64,000 nt of DNA from Bacillus sp. RO3 (GCF_012911895.1 NZ_JAAXCV010000030.1:62001-126000); one strand, 5' to 3'; shown: positions 55,525 through 64,000, counted from the first letter of the stretch. Notes: generated from the sequence alone by a model not told the origin. Translations and numbers: made by a program.

Positions 55525-56924
55525 AAAATTCGAACCTGACACTTAATAAAAAAGTTTCTCTACTTCTATTAAGCAGTTTGCTGTTAACGATCGTCTTCTC
55601 GTTTTTATTTATTCACTTTCTGTACAAGGATCTCTATATCGGTACCGTTAAAGAATCCCTCCTGTACCAAGGACAGAGAACAGCAGACCATTATCATTAT
55701 GGAGACGTGAGCGGAAGTGTAAAGGATAAAATCCTCTGGTACAACGTCATTTCTCCTTACGAAGTAGCTGTTGTAGAGGACCTTGACGATTTAACGATCC
55801 GTTTTCCATACCTGATTGACCAGAAATCTTTAATCACTAACGAAGACAAACGAGAATTGGCCAAAGGGAACCGGATCATGAAGGAGGGGTATGTAGAGGA
55901 ATTTAATCGCAACGTGATAGGTGCCATCTTCCCTCTGATGAATGAAGAGAAATTAATGGGATATTTGCTCATTTATATCCCTCTTGCTGAAATGACTGAG
56001 GTTTTTAGCAGAGGGATCCCTATTTTGGTACTCACAGGAGTCATGTTTTACTTTGTATTGTTCTTGGTCATTCAATCTTCTTTAGGGTCACTTTTCAAAC
56101 CTATACGGGAAATGCAGCTGTTTTCGAATAAAGTGGCAAAGGGGGATTTTTCAGGCAGGCTCCATGTTCACTCTAAAGATGAAATGGCTGAGCTTGCGCT
56201 TACCTTCAACAGCATGGTCGAATCACTTCAACATCAAGAAGAACGAAAACGTCAGTTCCTAGCCAATGTTGCCCATGAACTAAGGACCCCGCTTACCTAT
56301 ATTGGAGGTTATGCTAAGGCATTGACCGACAGGGTGCAGACGAACCCTGAAGAAATGGAAGAAAGTCTTCATCTTATTCAAAAAGAATCAATCCGGATGC
56401 AGAGGTTGATCACTGAATTACTGGAATTGAATAAATTAGAAGATTCATCTTTTTCCTTAGATATCGAGCCCATCGTCCTTTCTCAGTTAATCATGGATAC
56501 ATTAACCCTTATATTCTCTCAGGCGAAAATGAAGAAAATCGAAATCAATCATCAGTTAAATGAAGAAAGTATTATTAATGGTGACCCTGACAGGGTCATG
56601 CAGGTTTTTTATAATGTTTTAGACAATGCCCTGAAATATTCCACTGAAAAAAGTCCCATCTTTATTCAATCCTATGAGGAAGATGGGATGGCCGTTGTGA
56701 AAATTCAGGATTCCGGGATCGGCATTCCTGAAGAATCACTTTCTCAGATCGGGGAAAGGTTCTACCGGTCGGATCTGTCCAGGACAAGGAATACTGGTGG
56801 ATATGGTCTAGGTTTGTCCATTGCGAAAGAAATCATGCATAAGCACGGTGGCTCTTTTTCCATTCAAAGTTCTGAAGGGAAAGGAACAACTGTGTATCTT
56901 CTATTTCCATTACTTGATATATAA
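55521..56924 (+). CDS. Sensor histidine kinase
   Basis: The 467-residue kinase has two membrane helices (about 12-33 and 168-190) enclosing an extracytoplasmic domain, then HAMP (LFKPIREMQLFSNKVAKGDFSG), HisKA with phospho-His in LANVAHELRTPLTYI, and HATPase with N-box DNALKYS, G1 IQDSGIGIPE and GYGLGLSIAKEIM. It has a TTG start with GAGGAATCG upstream, overlapping the regulator stop. Signal unknown. Confidence 0.9.
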   Translation: MKNSNLTLNKKVSLLLLSSLLLTIVFSFLFIHFLYKDLYIGTVKESLLYQGQRTADHYHYGDVSGSVKDKILWYNVISPYEVAVVEDLDDLTIRFPYLIDQKSLITNEDKRELAKGNRIMKEGYVEEFNRNVIGAIFPLMNEEKLMGYLLIYIPLAEMTEVFSRGIPILVLTGVMFYFVLFLVIQSSLGSLFKPIREMQLFSNKVAKGDFSGRLHVHSKDEMAELALTFNSMVESLQHQEERKRQFLANVAHELRTPLTYIGGYAKALTDRVQTNPEEMEESLHLIQKESIRMQRLITELLELNKLEDSSFSLDIEPIVLSQLIMDTLTLIFSQAKMKKIEINHQLNEESIINGDPDRVMQVFYNVLDNALKYSTEKSPIFIQSYEEDGMAVVKIQDSGIGIPEESLSQIGERFYRSDLSRTRNTGGYGLGLSIAKEIMHKHGGSFSIQSSEGKGTTVYLLFPLLDI

Positions 56925-56966
56925 AAACAGACTGAGTCCCGGTATAGTGGACTCAGTCTGTTTTTT
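56924..56966. terminator. Bidirectional terminator
   Basis: AACAGACTGAGTCC and GGACTCAGTCTGTT pair over 14 bp with A and T tracts on both sides, between the kinase and the convergent DUF1002 gene. Confidence 0.93.
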
Positions 56967-56979
56967 ATAAAGGATTGAA

Positions 56980-57900
56980 TTAGCTGAATATATTTTTAAT
57001 CGATTTAAAGAAAGCAGCGATTGCTTCTACTAATCCTGTGAAGAAATCGGATACTTTCTGCCCAAAGCCCTCATCATTCACTAAATCCTTAATTGTCGTC
57101 TGGATCTCTTTCGTTAAGTCATCCAATTGTTGTTGCACATTATCAAAATCTATATCAAGTGACCTCATTTTTTCAAAGAGATCTATTAATAGTTGACGAT
57201 CCTCTGGACTCAGTTCAATATTCAATGTCTTCAGCTTCTCTTCAACGATTTGTTCCACTTCTTCTTTCGTGGCGGGATCCTGCTCGGCAATCTCCTTCTT
57301 GATTTCAGTTAACAGCTTACTGACCTCTTCTTTATCAATGCCCGATTCCTTCGCAAGTTCTGTCGCGACATTCAATTCTTCATTTGCAACTTCCATCCGT
57401 ACCGTATCAAGCTTCTCTCCGCTCACATCATATGCTTTATAAATTCCCACCAATGCAGAATGTCCACTCACTTTTTTTGGAGAAGCAACATCCACTACGG
57501 CGTTTTCAACTCCTGCAGTGAGGAGAGCATTGGAATACATTGAATTAGTCACTTCCGTAATATGATCCGGAGTAACGATATTCACTGTTAAACCTTCTCC
57601 TTTGTCTTTACGTGTGATCATGGCAGATGAGAACATTCGTGCATTTCGGTCTTCACCCTCAATGTATTTCACCAAGTCTTCTCCTGTCGCCGTGAACTCA
57701 TCAACTTCTGTTCCTTCATCTAGTCCTAATTGCTTTTGAACCTCTTTCTTCTGTTCGGCAGTAAGAGTTTCTCCATATACGACGATAGGAAGTCCAAATT
57801 TTTCATTGATGCTTTCTTTATCATTATCTGCAGCAGATACTGGCTGAACGAAGAATCCCACCATGAGTGTAACAAGCAAAGCTATAGTCATTTTTCTCAT
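56980..57900 (-). CDS. Secreted DUF1002 protein (YpuA-like)
   Basis: About 306 residues. A signal peptide (IALLVTLMVGFFVQPVSAA) opens the protein. The DUF1002 region has VVYGETLTAEQKKEVQKQLG, SSAMITRKD, VNIVTPDHITEVT and SGHSALVGIYKAYD, and the C-terminal part is acidic and helical. I chose ATG 57900 (GGAGAAGG upstream). It resembles B. subtilis YpuA in order and length. Exported, function unknown. Confidence 0.87.
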   Translation of the reverse strand: MRKMTIALLVTLMVGFFVQPVSAADNDKESINEKFGLPIVVYGETLTAEQKKEVQKQLGLDEGTEVDEFTATGEDLVKYIEGEDRNARMFSSAMITRKDKGEGLTVNIVTPDHITEVTNSMYSNALLTAGVENAVVDVASPKKVSGHSALVGIYKAYDVSGEKLDTVRMEVANEELNVATELAKESGIDKEEVSKLLTEIKKEIAEQDPATKEEVEQIVEEKLKTLNIELSPEDRQLLIDLFEKMRSLDIDFDNVQQQLDDLTKEIQTTIKDLVNDEGFGQKVSDFFTGLVEAIAAFFKSIKNIFS

Positions 57901-58114
57901 AAAACCTTCTCCTTCTTTCTTTATGGATGGTAAAGCGATCATCCCATTCATCCATTGTACTTGTCATTATGAATAAGTTCATCCATCCAGAGGCTTATTT
58001 CCCCTTATCCATTAGACGATCAACACTTAAAAAAAGTTACATACAGCCTCTTACTACTCTATCATACATGCTTTGACCCCTGCTAAGTACTAATGATTAA
58101 AACATCTTACCATA

Positions 58115-58187
58115 CAAAAAAAGTTTAGTTCCTTTCACTGCAACCTTCCTTATAAATAGAAGGTTTACACGTGATTAGAACTAAACT
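58115..58187 (-). terminator. Terminator after tauE-like gene
   Basis: AGTTTAGTTC and GAACTAAACT form an outer stem around a second hairpin (AACCTTC/GAAGGTT type). On the minus strand a run of seven Ts follows at 58122-58115. Confidence 0.8.
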
Positions 58188-58195
58188 ATATCTTT

Positions 58196-58972
58196 TTATA
58201 ATATATCCAGCCAAATTTTAATAGCTGTAGCTAAAATCAACACAGCTAATATCATTTGAAGAATTTTTGTATTCATCTTCTTGCCTGCCATAGCCCCTAA
58301 TGGAGATGCAATTAAACTGGCTATCACCATGATCATTGCCGGTATATATTCCACCTGACCAGTTGATATCTTACCTACTGTTGATCCAATTGAAGAAATC
58401 AACGTGATGGCAAGGGAGGAAGCGATTGTCATTCTTGTTGGAATCTTTAAAACCACCAACATAATCGGTACTAATAGGAATGCTCCTGCCGCTCCGACGA
58501 TCCCTGCCCCAATTCCTACAATCAGTGCCAGTATCGCCGCTAACCACTTGTTAAAGGTTACATCTTCCATCTTTATATCATCTATGCCCTTTTTAGGAAT
58601 GAACATCATGATAGCTGCTATTAATGCAAGAATTCCATACACAATATTGATTCCGGACTCACTCATGAATTTCGAACCATATCCACCTATGAAGCTGCCG
58701 ATTAGAATACTTACACCCATGAAAGTGATGAGCGTTTTATTTAAATAGCCTCCTTTTCGGTAAGCCCAAACGCCACCAAGTGTGGCAAAGAATACTTGAA
58801 CTGCGCTGATACCCGAGACTTCGTGAGCGCTGAAAGTTGCAACCCCAAGCAATGGCGGGATATAAAGAAGCATGGGGTATTTAATGATGCTGCCGCCAAT
58901 GCCTACCATTCCTGATATATACGAGCCGACAAATCCGATTAGAAAGATTGTAATAATAAATGCCAAATCCAT
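58196..58972 (-). CDS. TauE/SafE-family sulfite exporter
   Basis: The 258-residue membrane protein has about eight helices in two repeats ([23 protein letters not shown] and [26 protein letters not shown]), the TauE/SafE pattern. It should export sulfite or a related sulfur anion made by the persulfide dioxygenases. It follows the second cstB-like gene, with a terminator between that may reduce but not abolish read-through. GAGGAGG precedes the ATG. Confidence 0.87.
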   Translation of the reverse strand: MDLAFIITIFLIGFVGSYISGMVGIGGSIIKYPMLLYIPPLLGVATFSAHEVSGISAVQVFFATLGGVWAYRKGGYLNKTLITFMGVSILIGSFIGGYGSKFMSESGINIVYGILALIAAIMMFIPKKGIDDIKMEDVTFNKWLAAILALIVGIGAGIVGAAGAFLLVPIMLVVLKIPTRMTIASSLAITLISSIGSTVGKISTGQVEYIPAMIMVIASLIASPLGAMAGKKMNTKILQMILAVLILATAIKIWLDIL

Positions 58973-58993
58973 CGTGTTGTTCCTCCTCTTCTA

Positions 58994-59023
58994 ATAAAAC
59001 GGGAACCTCCTAGGTAGGTTCCC
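58994..59023 (-). terminator. Terminator between cstB copy 2 and tauE
   Basis: GGGAACCT and AGGTTCCC form a strong stem with a short internal mismatch. The minus-strand tail is GTTTTATT. Confidence 0.82.
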
Positions 59024-59047
59024 ATTTGTTTATTTCTAAAGATTAGT

Positions 59048-60175
59048 TTATCGAACAGCACAACGGTTAGGTCCAATTTCCATTTCACGCTGTTTCTCTT
59101 CATCTGGTGTTACTTTACCCATATTCGTTTCGCGAATTTCTTGATAAGCATTTGGCTGAGGTGGAAGGTTTTCAGATACCAGTTTTCTAAATTCTTCTTC
59201 ACTGTCAATATTTAACCCGTGGTTATTTGCAAACAATGTTCCCAGTTTTTCACCTACAGACCCATCTTCATTTAATTCTTCAATAATCATAAAGTGAGCG
59301 GGTAAAACCGTAAGCTCCATAGAGAGGTCTTTATACCGTTTGTAAAGACTTTCTCGTAGATCTGCAACCCAATCTTCTGCTTTCCCTGCAAGGTCTGGAC
59401 GTCCGATGCTATCCACAAATAGGATGTCACCTGATAATAGATATTTCTCATCAATAACAAATGACGTTGATCCAATGGTATGCCCCGGAGAGTACAGAGC
59501 CGTTATCTCGATGGTTGTATTTCCAATCACTACTTTATTCCCGTCTTCTAGTGCAGCGTATTCAAAGGTAACTTCTTCAGCATCTTTTGGAGGCAACCAA
59601 TAGGTAGCATTCGTTGCTTCTGCAATGTTACGCCCACCAGAAATGTGATCAGCATGTAAGTGAGTATCAAATACATTTGTGATCGTTGCACCTTTTTCTT
59701 TTGCAAAGTCAATAAAGATATCAGTCATACGGGTAGCATCGACGATTGCTGCTTCACCTTTTGACACGACCATGTAGGATAGACACCCTTTACCTAATCG
59801 TACAAATTGATATAGCTCTCCGCCATTTGATAATTCTCCCACTTTGACAGGTTCCAAATGTTCGCTCCACGCTTTCATTCCGCCTTCAAGGTAAGAAACG
59901 TTTTTCCCTTCATCTGAGAGCATCTCCGCGACCATAATAGAAGAACCTTCTTTTGCACACACGACAAGAATGTCTTTATCTTCTGGTAATTTTTCCATTA
60001 TTCCATCTACTCCATCTAAGAGATCGAAGTATGGGATGTTAAAATACTCAAATTTTTCACCTTCAATTTTCCAATCTTCAAAGGCATCCTCATTTCGGAC
60101 ATCCAAGATGAATAACTCTTCTCTATTCATAACTTTCTGAGCTACTTCTTTTGATTTCATTGCTTTAACCGTCAT
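59048..60175 (-). CDS. CstB-like persulfide dioxygenase-rhodanese, copy 2
   Basis: The 375-residue protein has the same build as copy 1: N-terminal rhodanese ([23 protein letters not shown]) and MBL persulfide dioxygenase ([39 protein letters not shown]), then a shared end [20 protein letters not shown] and a final conserved Cys. It lies in the operon with cstR, tusA, dsrE2 and cstA-like genes. It oxidises low-molecular-weight persulfides to sulfite/thiosulfate in the CstB model of Staphylococcus aureus. AGGAGGGG precedes the ATG. Confidence 0.9.
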   Translation of the reverse strand: MTVKAMKSKEVAQKVMNREELFILDVRNEDAFEDWKIEGEKFEYFNIPYFDLLDGVDGIMEKLPEDKDILVVCAKEGSSIMVAEMLSDEGKNVSYLEGGMKAWSEHLEPVKVGELSNGGELYQFVRLGKGCLSYMVVSKGEAAIVDATRMTDIFIDFAKEKGATITNVFDTHLHADHISGGRNIAEATNATYWLPPKDAEEVTFEYAALEDGNKVVIGNTTIEITALYSPGHTIGSTSFVIDEKYLLSGDILFVDSIGRPDLAGKAEDWVADLRESLYKRYKDLSMELTVLPAHFMIIEELNEDGSVGEKLGTLFANNHGLNIDSEEEFRKLVSENLPPQPNAYQEIRETNMGKVTPDEEKQREMEIGPNRCAVR

Positions 60176-60220
60176 TGTTTTCCCCTCCTAAATTTTAAAA
60201 TTCCTTATATAAGAACCACT

Positions 60221-60793
60221 TTATTTGATAGCAGATTCAACGTCTCCTGGCCAATCACTCATGCCTGGAATCACATTGATCACTTTTTCAAACCCTTTTT
60301 CAACAAGCAGCTGCGCTGCCATATCGCTTCTATTCCCAGTTCGGCAAACCACATAAATGTCCTTTTCTTTATCCAGTTCCCCTGCACGAGTCTCCAGCTC
60401 ACCAAATGGGATAGAGACAGCGCCTGGAATATGCTTAAACGCATATTCGGCTTTTTCCCGGACATCCAATACGATAATATTTTCATCGCCAAGTTTAGCT
60501 GACAATGTCTCATTATCTGCCACATATTCATGTTTGCGCTCAACAGTCTCTTCACCACTTGATTTACGGACAAAATGTTTGAGGACGTCTCCTTCTTCAA
60601 TCGTGCCCAGATAGTCATGTCCGGAACTTTTTGCCCACGCTTGAAGATCGGCCTTTGATCCTTTATCAGTTGCTTGAATTTCAATTACTTGGCCCGCTTC
60701 TAATTGATTCATGGCCTTTTTTGTTTTTACAATCGGCATGGGACATGCTAATCCCTTTGCATCTAATACGAAATTTGATTCAATCGTGTTCAT
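60221..60793 (-). CDS. CstA-like TusA-rhodanese fusion
   Basis: The 190-residue protein has an N-terminal TusA domain (LDAKGLACPMPIVKTKKAM, Cys 17) and a C-terminal rhodanese (VLDVREKAEYAFKHIPGAV, active loop VVCRTGNRSD, Cys 150). In S. aureus CstA a DsrE-type domain is also fused; here that domain is a separate gene just upstream (60842). It should collect sulfur from persulfides and pass it on. GGAGG precedes the ATG, and a CstR-type operator lies 16 bp further upstream. Confidence 0.88.
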   Translation of the reverse strand: MNTIESNFVLDAKGLACPMPIVKTKKAMNQLEAGQVIEIQATDKGSKADLQAWAKSSGHDYLGTIEEGDVLKHFVRKSSGEETVERKHEYVADNETLSAKLGDENIIVLDVREKAEYAFKHIPGAVSIPFGELETRAGELDKEKDIYVVCRTGNRSDMAAQLLVEKGFEKVINVIPGMSDWPGDVESAIK

Positions 60794-60808
60794 TCATTAA
60801 ACCTCCAA

Positions 60809-60824
60809 TTACCTTATAGGGTAT
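60809..60824. promoter_or_regulatory. CstR-type operator before cstA-like gene
   Basis: Read on the minus strand, ATACCCTATAAGGTAA fits the consensus ATACCC(N5)GGTAT with one changed end base. It lies in the 48-bp gap between the dsrE2-like and cstA-like genes. Confidence 0.58.
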
Positions 60825-60841
60825 ATTTAACTCCAAAAAAA

Positions 60842-61321
60842 TTAAATGAATAAATTCACATTACCGTCTTCAGCATCAGCCAAATACGCTGCTACTCCGG
60901 CATATTCTATTTCTTCCAATAACTCGTCTTTGTGCAAGCCTAATAAATCCATTGTCATGGTACAAGCCACGAGTTTCACCTCTTGTTCCTTGGCCATATC
61001 TATTAAATCGGGCAATGGCATTACATTGTGCTTCTTCATGACTCCTTTGATCATTTTTGGACCCATGCCCATCATGTTCATGTTTGATAATCCCATTTTA
61101 TCTGCACCACGGGGCATCATTTTCCCGAACATTTTTTCCATAAAGCCTTTTTTCACTGGTACCATTCCTTCTTTTCTTAGAGCATTCAATCCCCAGAATG
61201 TGTGAAATATCGTTACATCATGGTCGTAAGCCGCAGCTCCATTTGCAATGATATAGGCCGCCATCGCTTTATCATAATCTCCACTAAAGAGAATAATATT
61301 GGTTGTTTTTCTTTCTGACAT
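60842..61321 (-). CDS. DsrE2-family sulfur-handling protein
   Basis: The 159-residue protein has the DsrE/DsrF/DrsH-like fold: NIILFSGDYDKAMAAYIIANGAAAYDHDVTIFHTFWG, a Met/Lys/Gly-rich insert (FMEKMFGKMMPRGADKMG), and VKLVACTMTMDLLG with the conserved Cys. It corresponds to the third domain of S. aureus CstA. It should carry or bind sulfane sulfur. GGAGGAG precedes the ATG and a CstR-type site lies at 61337. Confidence 0.86.
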   Translation of the reverse strand: MSERKTTNIILFSGDYDKAMAAYIIANGAAAYDHDVTIFHTFWGLNALRKEGMVPVKKGFMEKMFGKMMPRGADKMGLSNMNMMGMGPKMIKGVMKKHNVMPLPDLIDMAKEQEVKLVACTMTMDLLGLHKDELLEEIEYAGVAAYLADAEDGNVNLFI

Positions 61322-61336
61322 TGTATCTCCTCCTAT

Positions 61337-61352
61337 TTACCATAAGGGGTAT
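61337..61352. promoter_or_regulatory. CstR-type operator before dsrE2-like gene
   Basis: On the minus strand, ATACCCCTTATGGTAA agrees with the consensus in both core halves (ATACCC and GGTA). It lies 16 bp upstream of the ATG. Confidence 0.62.
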
Positions 61353-61370
61353 AATTCCCCTTAAAAAAAT

Positions 61371-61601
61371 TTATCCTTTTTTAATCCAGAATGTAAATAC
61401 ATCACTTTCTTCTTTTGAGTCAAGTAATTCATGTCCCGTAGATTTTGCCCAGGCCGTCAAATCACTTTTTGCTCCTTTATCTGTTGTCTGCACCTCTAAA
61501 ATTTGACCGGAATCTATTTCTTTTATCGCCTTTCGTGTCTTCACGATCGGCATTGGGCAAGCTAACCCTTTTGCATCAAGTACTTTATCTGCATTCATCA
61601 T
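61371..61601 (-). CDS. TusA-family sulfur carrier
   Basis: About 76 residues. The TusA motif is LDAKGLACPMPIVKTRKAI, with the persulfide-bearing Cys, followed by VQTTDKGAKSDLTAWAKSTG, very like the TusA half of the gene at 60221. It passes sulfur between rhodaneses and DsrE-type proteins. I chose ATG 61601, with GAGGAGG about ten bases upstream; the ATG next to it is possible. An operator lies at 61627. Confidence 0.9.
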   Translation of the reverse strand: MMNADKVLDAKGLACPMPIVKTRKAIKEIDSGQILEVQTTDKGAKSDLTAWAKSTGHELLDSKEESDVFTFWIKKG

Positions 61602-61626
61602 TTCGTGATGCCTCCTCATTCTTTAT

Positions 61627-61642
61627 ATACCTATATGGGTAT
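61627..61642. promoter_or_regulatory. CstR-type operator before tusA
   Basis: ATACCTATATGGGTAT is nearly palindromic and fits the consensus in both orientations. It is 26 bp upstream of the tusA start, between cstR and tusA. Confidence 0.65.
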
Positions 61643-61678
61643 ATTATGTGATATAAAAAAAGATGTCAACCTATTTTC

Positions 61679-61939
61679 TTATCGACTCTTCACTAATAAA
61701 TTCACTGCTTCTTGTACAAGATCTTCTGTTCTTTCACCTGACTCCCTGGAATCCCTGACGCACTCGACAAGATTCATACTGACAATTAAGCCTGCCGAAC
61801 GGTCTAGAGCTGTTTTGGCTGCTGAAAGCTGCGTCATAACATCTTTACAATCTTCACCTTGCTCCATCATTCTGACTATTCCCCGGAGCTGCCCTTCAAC
61901 ACGTCTAATCCGATTCTTAATTTGTGAGTTGTATTCCAT
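61679..61939 (-). CDS. cstR: CstR-type persulfide-sensing repressor
   Basis: The 86-residue all-helical CsoR/RcnR-family repressor starts with NRIRRVEGQLRGIVRMMEQGEDC. Its two cysteines fall at 31 and 60 (EDCKDVMTQ and LVECVRD), the positions known in S. aureus CstR, while the copper-binding His of CsoR is Asn here (SMNLVEC). It should therefore sense persulfides and not copper. It heads the operon and has a strong operator upstream (61989). Confidence 0.9.
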   Translation of the reverse strand: MEYNSQIKNRIRRVEGQLRGIVRMMEQGEDCKDVMTQLSAAKTALDRSAGLIVSMNLVECVRDSRESGERTEDLVQEAVNLLVKSR

Positions 61940-61988
61940 CCAGACACCTCCTGTTGGCTTGTTGTTTTCTTGCTACATTCACTATATT

Positions 61989-62004
61989 ATACCCCACTAG
62001 GTAT
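61989..62004. promoter_or_regulatory. CstR-type operator before cstR
   Basis: ATACCCCACTAGGTAT, 50 bp upstream of cstR, is the best local match to the CsoR/CstR-class operator and nearly identical to the site at 54069. It implies autoregulation. Confidence 0.7.
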
Positions 62005-62112
62005 AAAGTCAAGTGGTTTTCTTATTTTTTTTACGATGTATGCATCTTCATTAGATCTCTCATTCTGCTTACTGATGTTATAAAGCACAATTCTCTTTAG
62101 AAGGATACAGTT

Positions 62113-62144
62113 ATATAAAAGAGTACAATCCTTCGATTGTACTC
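62113..62144 (-). terminator. Terminator after the M24 peptidase
   Basis: GAGTACAATC and GATTGTACTC form a 10-bp perfect stem around CTTC; the minus-strand tail is TTTTATATAA. Confidence 0.9.
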
Positions 62145-62154
62145 TTCACTCGGT

Positions 62155-63408
62155 TTATATAAGGTAGAATGATACTTGTCTCTTAGCCATGAATTCCAAT
62201 CGCTCTTTTATGAATGCGACGGGTTCTTCAAGGTAGATAGGGACCGACTGGTTCCATTCAGGAACGTATTGCCTGATGTTAAACTCCATGGCATAACATG
62301 TATTGCATGTGATAGGCAGATCTCCTCTAATGGGAATATCCCTTTGTTGATCATACAACCCGATTAAAGCACCTGTTTCATGGCAGTGATTTCCTATTGG
62401 ATGAGAATAAAGCATTGCTTCAATCCCTTCATCCCTCGCCTTTTTCATTGAACGGTGAAATACTTCGTTTCCTGTTCTGCCTACCTTCATTTCTTCGAAT
62501 ATAATGTCCTCGAACCTTAAAGCGGTTTGCAAGGCTGATTGAAGTCCTTCTGGTGCTTCCTCCTCACCAGGATAGCGAACGTAGGCAAGCTGCTGAGTAT
62601 CTGTTGCTAATCCTAGATATCGGATACCAAAGTCCATGTGCACGATGTCTCCACACCTGATGATTTCACCTTCCAACCGGTCCATATCTGCACCTTTTCG
62701 CTGCAAATCGACTGTAGGGTAAAAAGATGTTTCAAGTCCTAACCCCAAGACCCGTTGCCTGATCCAATCCACTACATCTTCAGTCGTTGTAATACCTGGA
62801 TGAATGACTCCTTGGGATAAAGCTTCTCCTGCTATGGACCTCGCCAGCTCTGCTATGGAAGGATAGGCAGTAAGCTCTTTTGGAGTCCTTACCGACAGCC
62901 AGTCCACGATGATTTGCTGAGCTGACACAAACTTATGGGAATACTCATCCAACAGCATGCTAATATGTTCAAACAAAGAATGGCTTATTCCATCACATGC
63001 GGCAAAGGTGGATGAGTAATTTAATGCAATTGAATCAGGGTCATGACTTTCTACAAGTCTTTTGAGGCATTCCCATTGATCGTATTCTTCCGGTGACCAA
63101 ATACGTTCATAAAATGGCTCAAAGCCCGGATTAGGGTGAAGCACCCATCTTTTCATTTGTTGATTTTCATCAAGATAAAACACGAGAATCGTCAATCTTC
63201 CCGAAGAATCAATAGTGGTGGGGAATAAAGTTTTAAGAATAGGATCTTCATTATATTCTCGTGAAGAGACAACCCACATGTCAACATCATGCTTTTTCAT
63301 CAAGGACGGTAACAGAGTATTCAGTCTATGGAACAGCCATCGATTCTGCGTTTCTTCTCTCTTCTTCAACGGAAGAATTCCCGTTACTTGTTTCCAATCA
63401 CTACCCAT
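62155..63408 (-). CDS. M24-family metallopeptidase (Xaa-Pro peptidase-like)
   Basis: About 417 residues. The C-terminal pita-bread catalytic domain shows IVHMDFGIRYLGLATDTQQL (metal Asp), YSHPIGNHCHETGALIG (metal His) and AMEFNIRQYVPEW (Glu). The N-terminal half is creatinase-like (VDMWVVSSREYNEDP). It resembles aminopeptidase P-type enzymes but the metal ligands deviate somewhat (FGIRYLGLATDT), so activity should not be assumed. I chose ATG 63408, with GAGGGAG upstream. It is followed by a terminator and preceded by the ArsA-like gene. Confidence 0.8.
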   Translation of the reverse strand: MGSDWKQVTGILPLKKREETQNRWLFHRLNTLLPSLMKKHDVDMWVVSSREYNEDPILKTLFPTTIDSSGRLTILVFYLDENQQMKRWVLHPNPGFEPFYERIWSPEEYDQWECLKRLVESHDPDSIALNYSSTFAACDGISHSLFEHISMLLDEYSHKFVSAQQIIVDWLSVRTPKELTAYPSIAELARSIAGEALSQGVIHPGITTTEDVVDWIRQRVLGLGLETSFYPTVDLQRKGADMDRLEGEIIRCGDIVHMDFGIRYLGLATDTQQLAYVRYPGEEEAPEGLQSALQTALRFEDIIFEEMKVGRTGNEVFHRSMKKARDEGIEAMLYSHPIGNHCHETGALIGLYDQQRDIPIRGDLPITCNTCYAMEFNIRQYVPEWNQSVPIYLEEPVAFIKERLEFMAKRQVSFYLI

Positions 63409-63535
63409 GGGTTTCACTCCCTCGTCCTTTTTGTTCACATTATCTTTTCGACAAAAAAGGAAGGGATTCCTTCAGGAATGTAAAAATGACCATTAGAGCT
63501 CATTGCTTTACGATCATTTTGAGAAGGGAGACAAC

Positions 63536-64000
63536 CTAAGTACAACCTTCTCCACTGAATATTTGTTCATCTAAATGGCCTACAAATTCATCCAGGTGAT
63601 GGAGGGTACAGATATCTTCTTCTAGTAGAGGAATTTGATAAAATGACTGATTTGTAAACTTCTTCTTCATAAGTTGTAAGTAAAGCTTCTCCTGATCTTT
63701 CCTTTTCTGAAGAAACTCTCCATCCGCCAGACTCGGGAGGACCTTATTAACGATCAACCCGTCTATATTCAATCCATGTTTACCCATGGATTCAACAGCC
63801 TTTTCAGTTTCTAATATTGGAAGTCTTTCAGGTATGAGGACAAAAATGAATCCTGTCCTTTTGGAATCAAGGAGGATCTCCCTGACTTTTGAAAACTTCT
63901 CACGCCGTTTTTGGAGCACATCATAAATGGGATCTTCAACCGGTTCACCATCATTAAGTAGCTGTGAATAGTTTTTGTTTGTTTTCTTCCTTCTTTCCAG
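63536..64000 (-). CDS. ArsA/Get3-family ATPase, partial (5' end beyond window)
   Basis: The reading frame is open to the window edge, giving at least 154 residues of the C-terminal part. It includes DPIYDVLQKRREKF, FIFVLIPERLPILETEKAVE and LNIDGLIVNKVLP, the ArsA-type switch and C-terminal segments. The Walker A region lies outside. ArsA-family proteins pump arsenite or act in related ion or protein targeting. An ArsB partner is not visible here, so a function in arsenic export is uncertain. Confidence 0.75.
   Translation of the reverse strand: MERRKKTNKNYSQLLNDGEPVEDPIYDVLQKRREKFSKVREILLDSKRTGFIFVLIPERLPILETEKAVESMGKHGLNIDGLIVNKVLPSLADGEFLQKRKDQEKLYLQLMKKKFTNQSFYQIPLLEEDICTLHHLDEFVGHLDEQIFSGEGCT

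Overview
The window looks like chromosomal DNA of a Bacillaceae bacterium, close to Bacillus or Rossellomorea-type marine and soil relatives. This rests on near-complete resemblance of many products to Bacillus subtilis proteins (Xpt, PbuX, CysH, CysP, TcyP, YkoCDE, TenA/TenI, DesK/DesR, YkwC, PpiB), strong GGAGG ribosome sites, frequent TTG and GTG starts, and classic Firmicute riboswitches (guanine, S-box, TPP). No rRNA, tRNA, phage, CRISPR array or intact insertion sequence was seen.

Layout. 1-2.3 kb: xpt-pbuX behind a guanine riboswitch. 2.4-10.4 kb: one long sulfate-assimilation operon read leftwards from an S-box leader: yezD-like small gene, cysH, cysP, sat, cysC, siroheme sulfite/nitrite reductase, a DUF3906-like gene, then sumT-sirB-sirC for siroheme. 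10.5-16.7 kb: an acyl-CoA/fatty-acid catabolic cluster (two MaoC proteins, frameshifted SDR, phosphotransferase, thioesterase, TetR regulator, acyl-CoA dehydrogenase, second SDR) with two TetR-type operator candidates. 16.8-27.4 kb: cystine transporter tcyP, then a thiamin operon tenA-ykoEDC-tenI-thiOSGFDE under a TPP riboswitch; no thiC is present, so pyrimidine salvage appears central. 27.6-29.3 kb: desRK membrane-fluidity two-component system without its desaturase. 29.5-45.6 kb: mixed genes on both strands, including a tandem-duplicated secreted cyanophycinase-like protein, exoA, speD, a Suv3-like RNA helicase and several hypotheticals. 45.7-51.6 kb: small genes, a probable small RNA, ppiB, and the most notable item, a peroxiredoxin gene whose peroxidatic cysteine codon is TGA followed by a SECIS-like hairpin. 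51.6-62.1 kb: a persulfide (reactive sulfur) detoxification regulon with CstR, two CstB-like persulfide dioxygenase-rhodaneses, a CstA-like protein split into separate genes, TusA, DsrE2, TauE and stand-alone rhodaneses, with six CstR-type operators; a two-component system and a DUF1002 protein interrupt it. 62.1-64 kb: an M24 peptidase and an ArsA-family ATPase that runs off the window.

How the parts connect: sulfate is taken up by CysP, activated by Sat/CysC, reduced by CysH and the siroheme reductase, with siroheme made by the last three genes of the same operon; SAM shuts the operon off. Cystine enters through TcyP. Excess sulfide or persulfide is sensed by CstR and oxidised or exported by the CstB/TusA/TauE set. 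The selenoperoxiredoxin, if real, means the organism must also carry selA, selB, selC and selD elsewhere in its genome. Several genes carry lesions or unusual starts (a one-base frameshift in a homopolymer, an in-frame TAA, a probable ATT start) that should be checked against raw reads.
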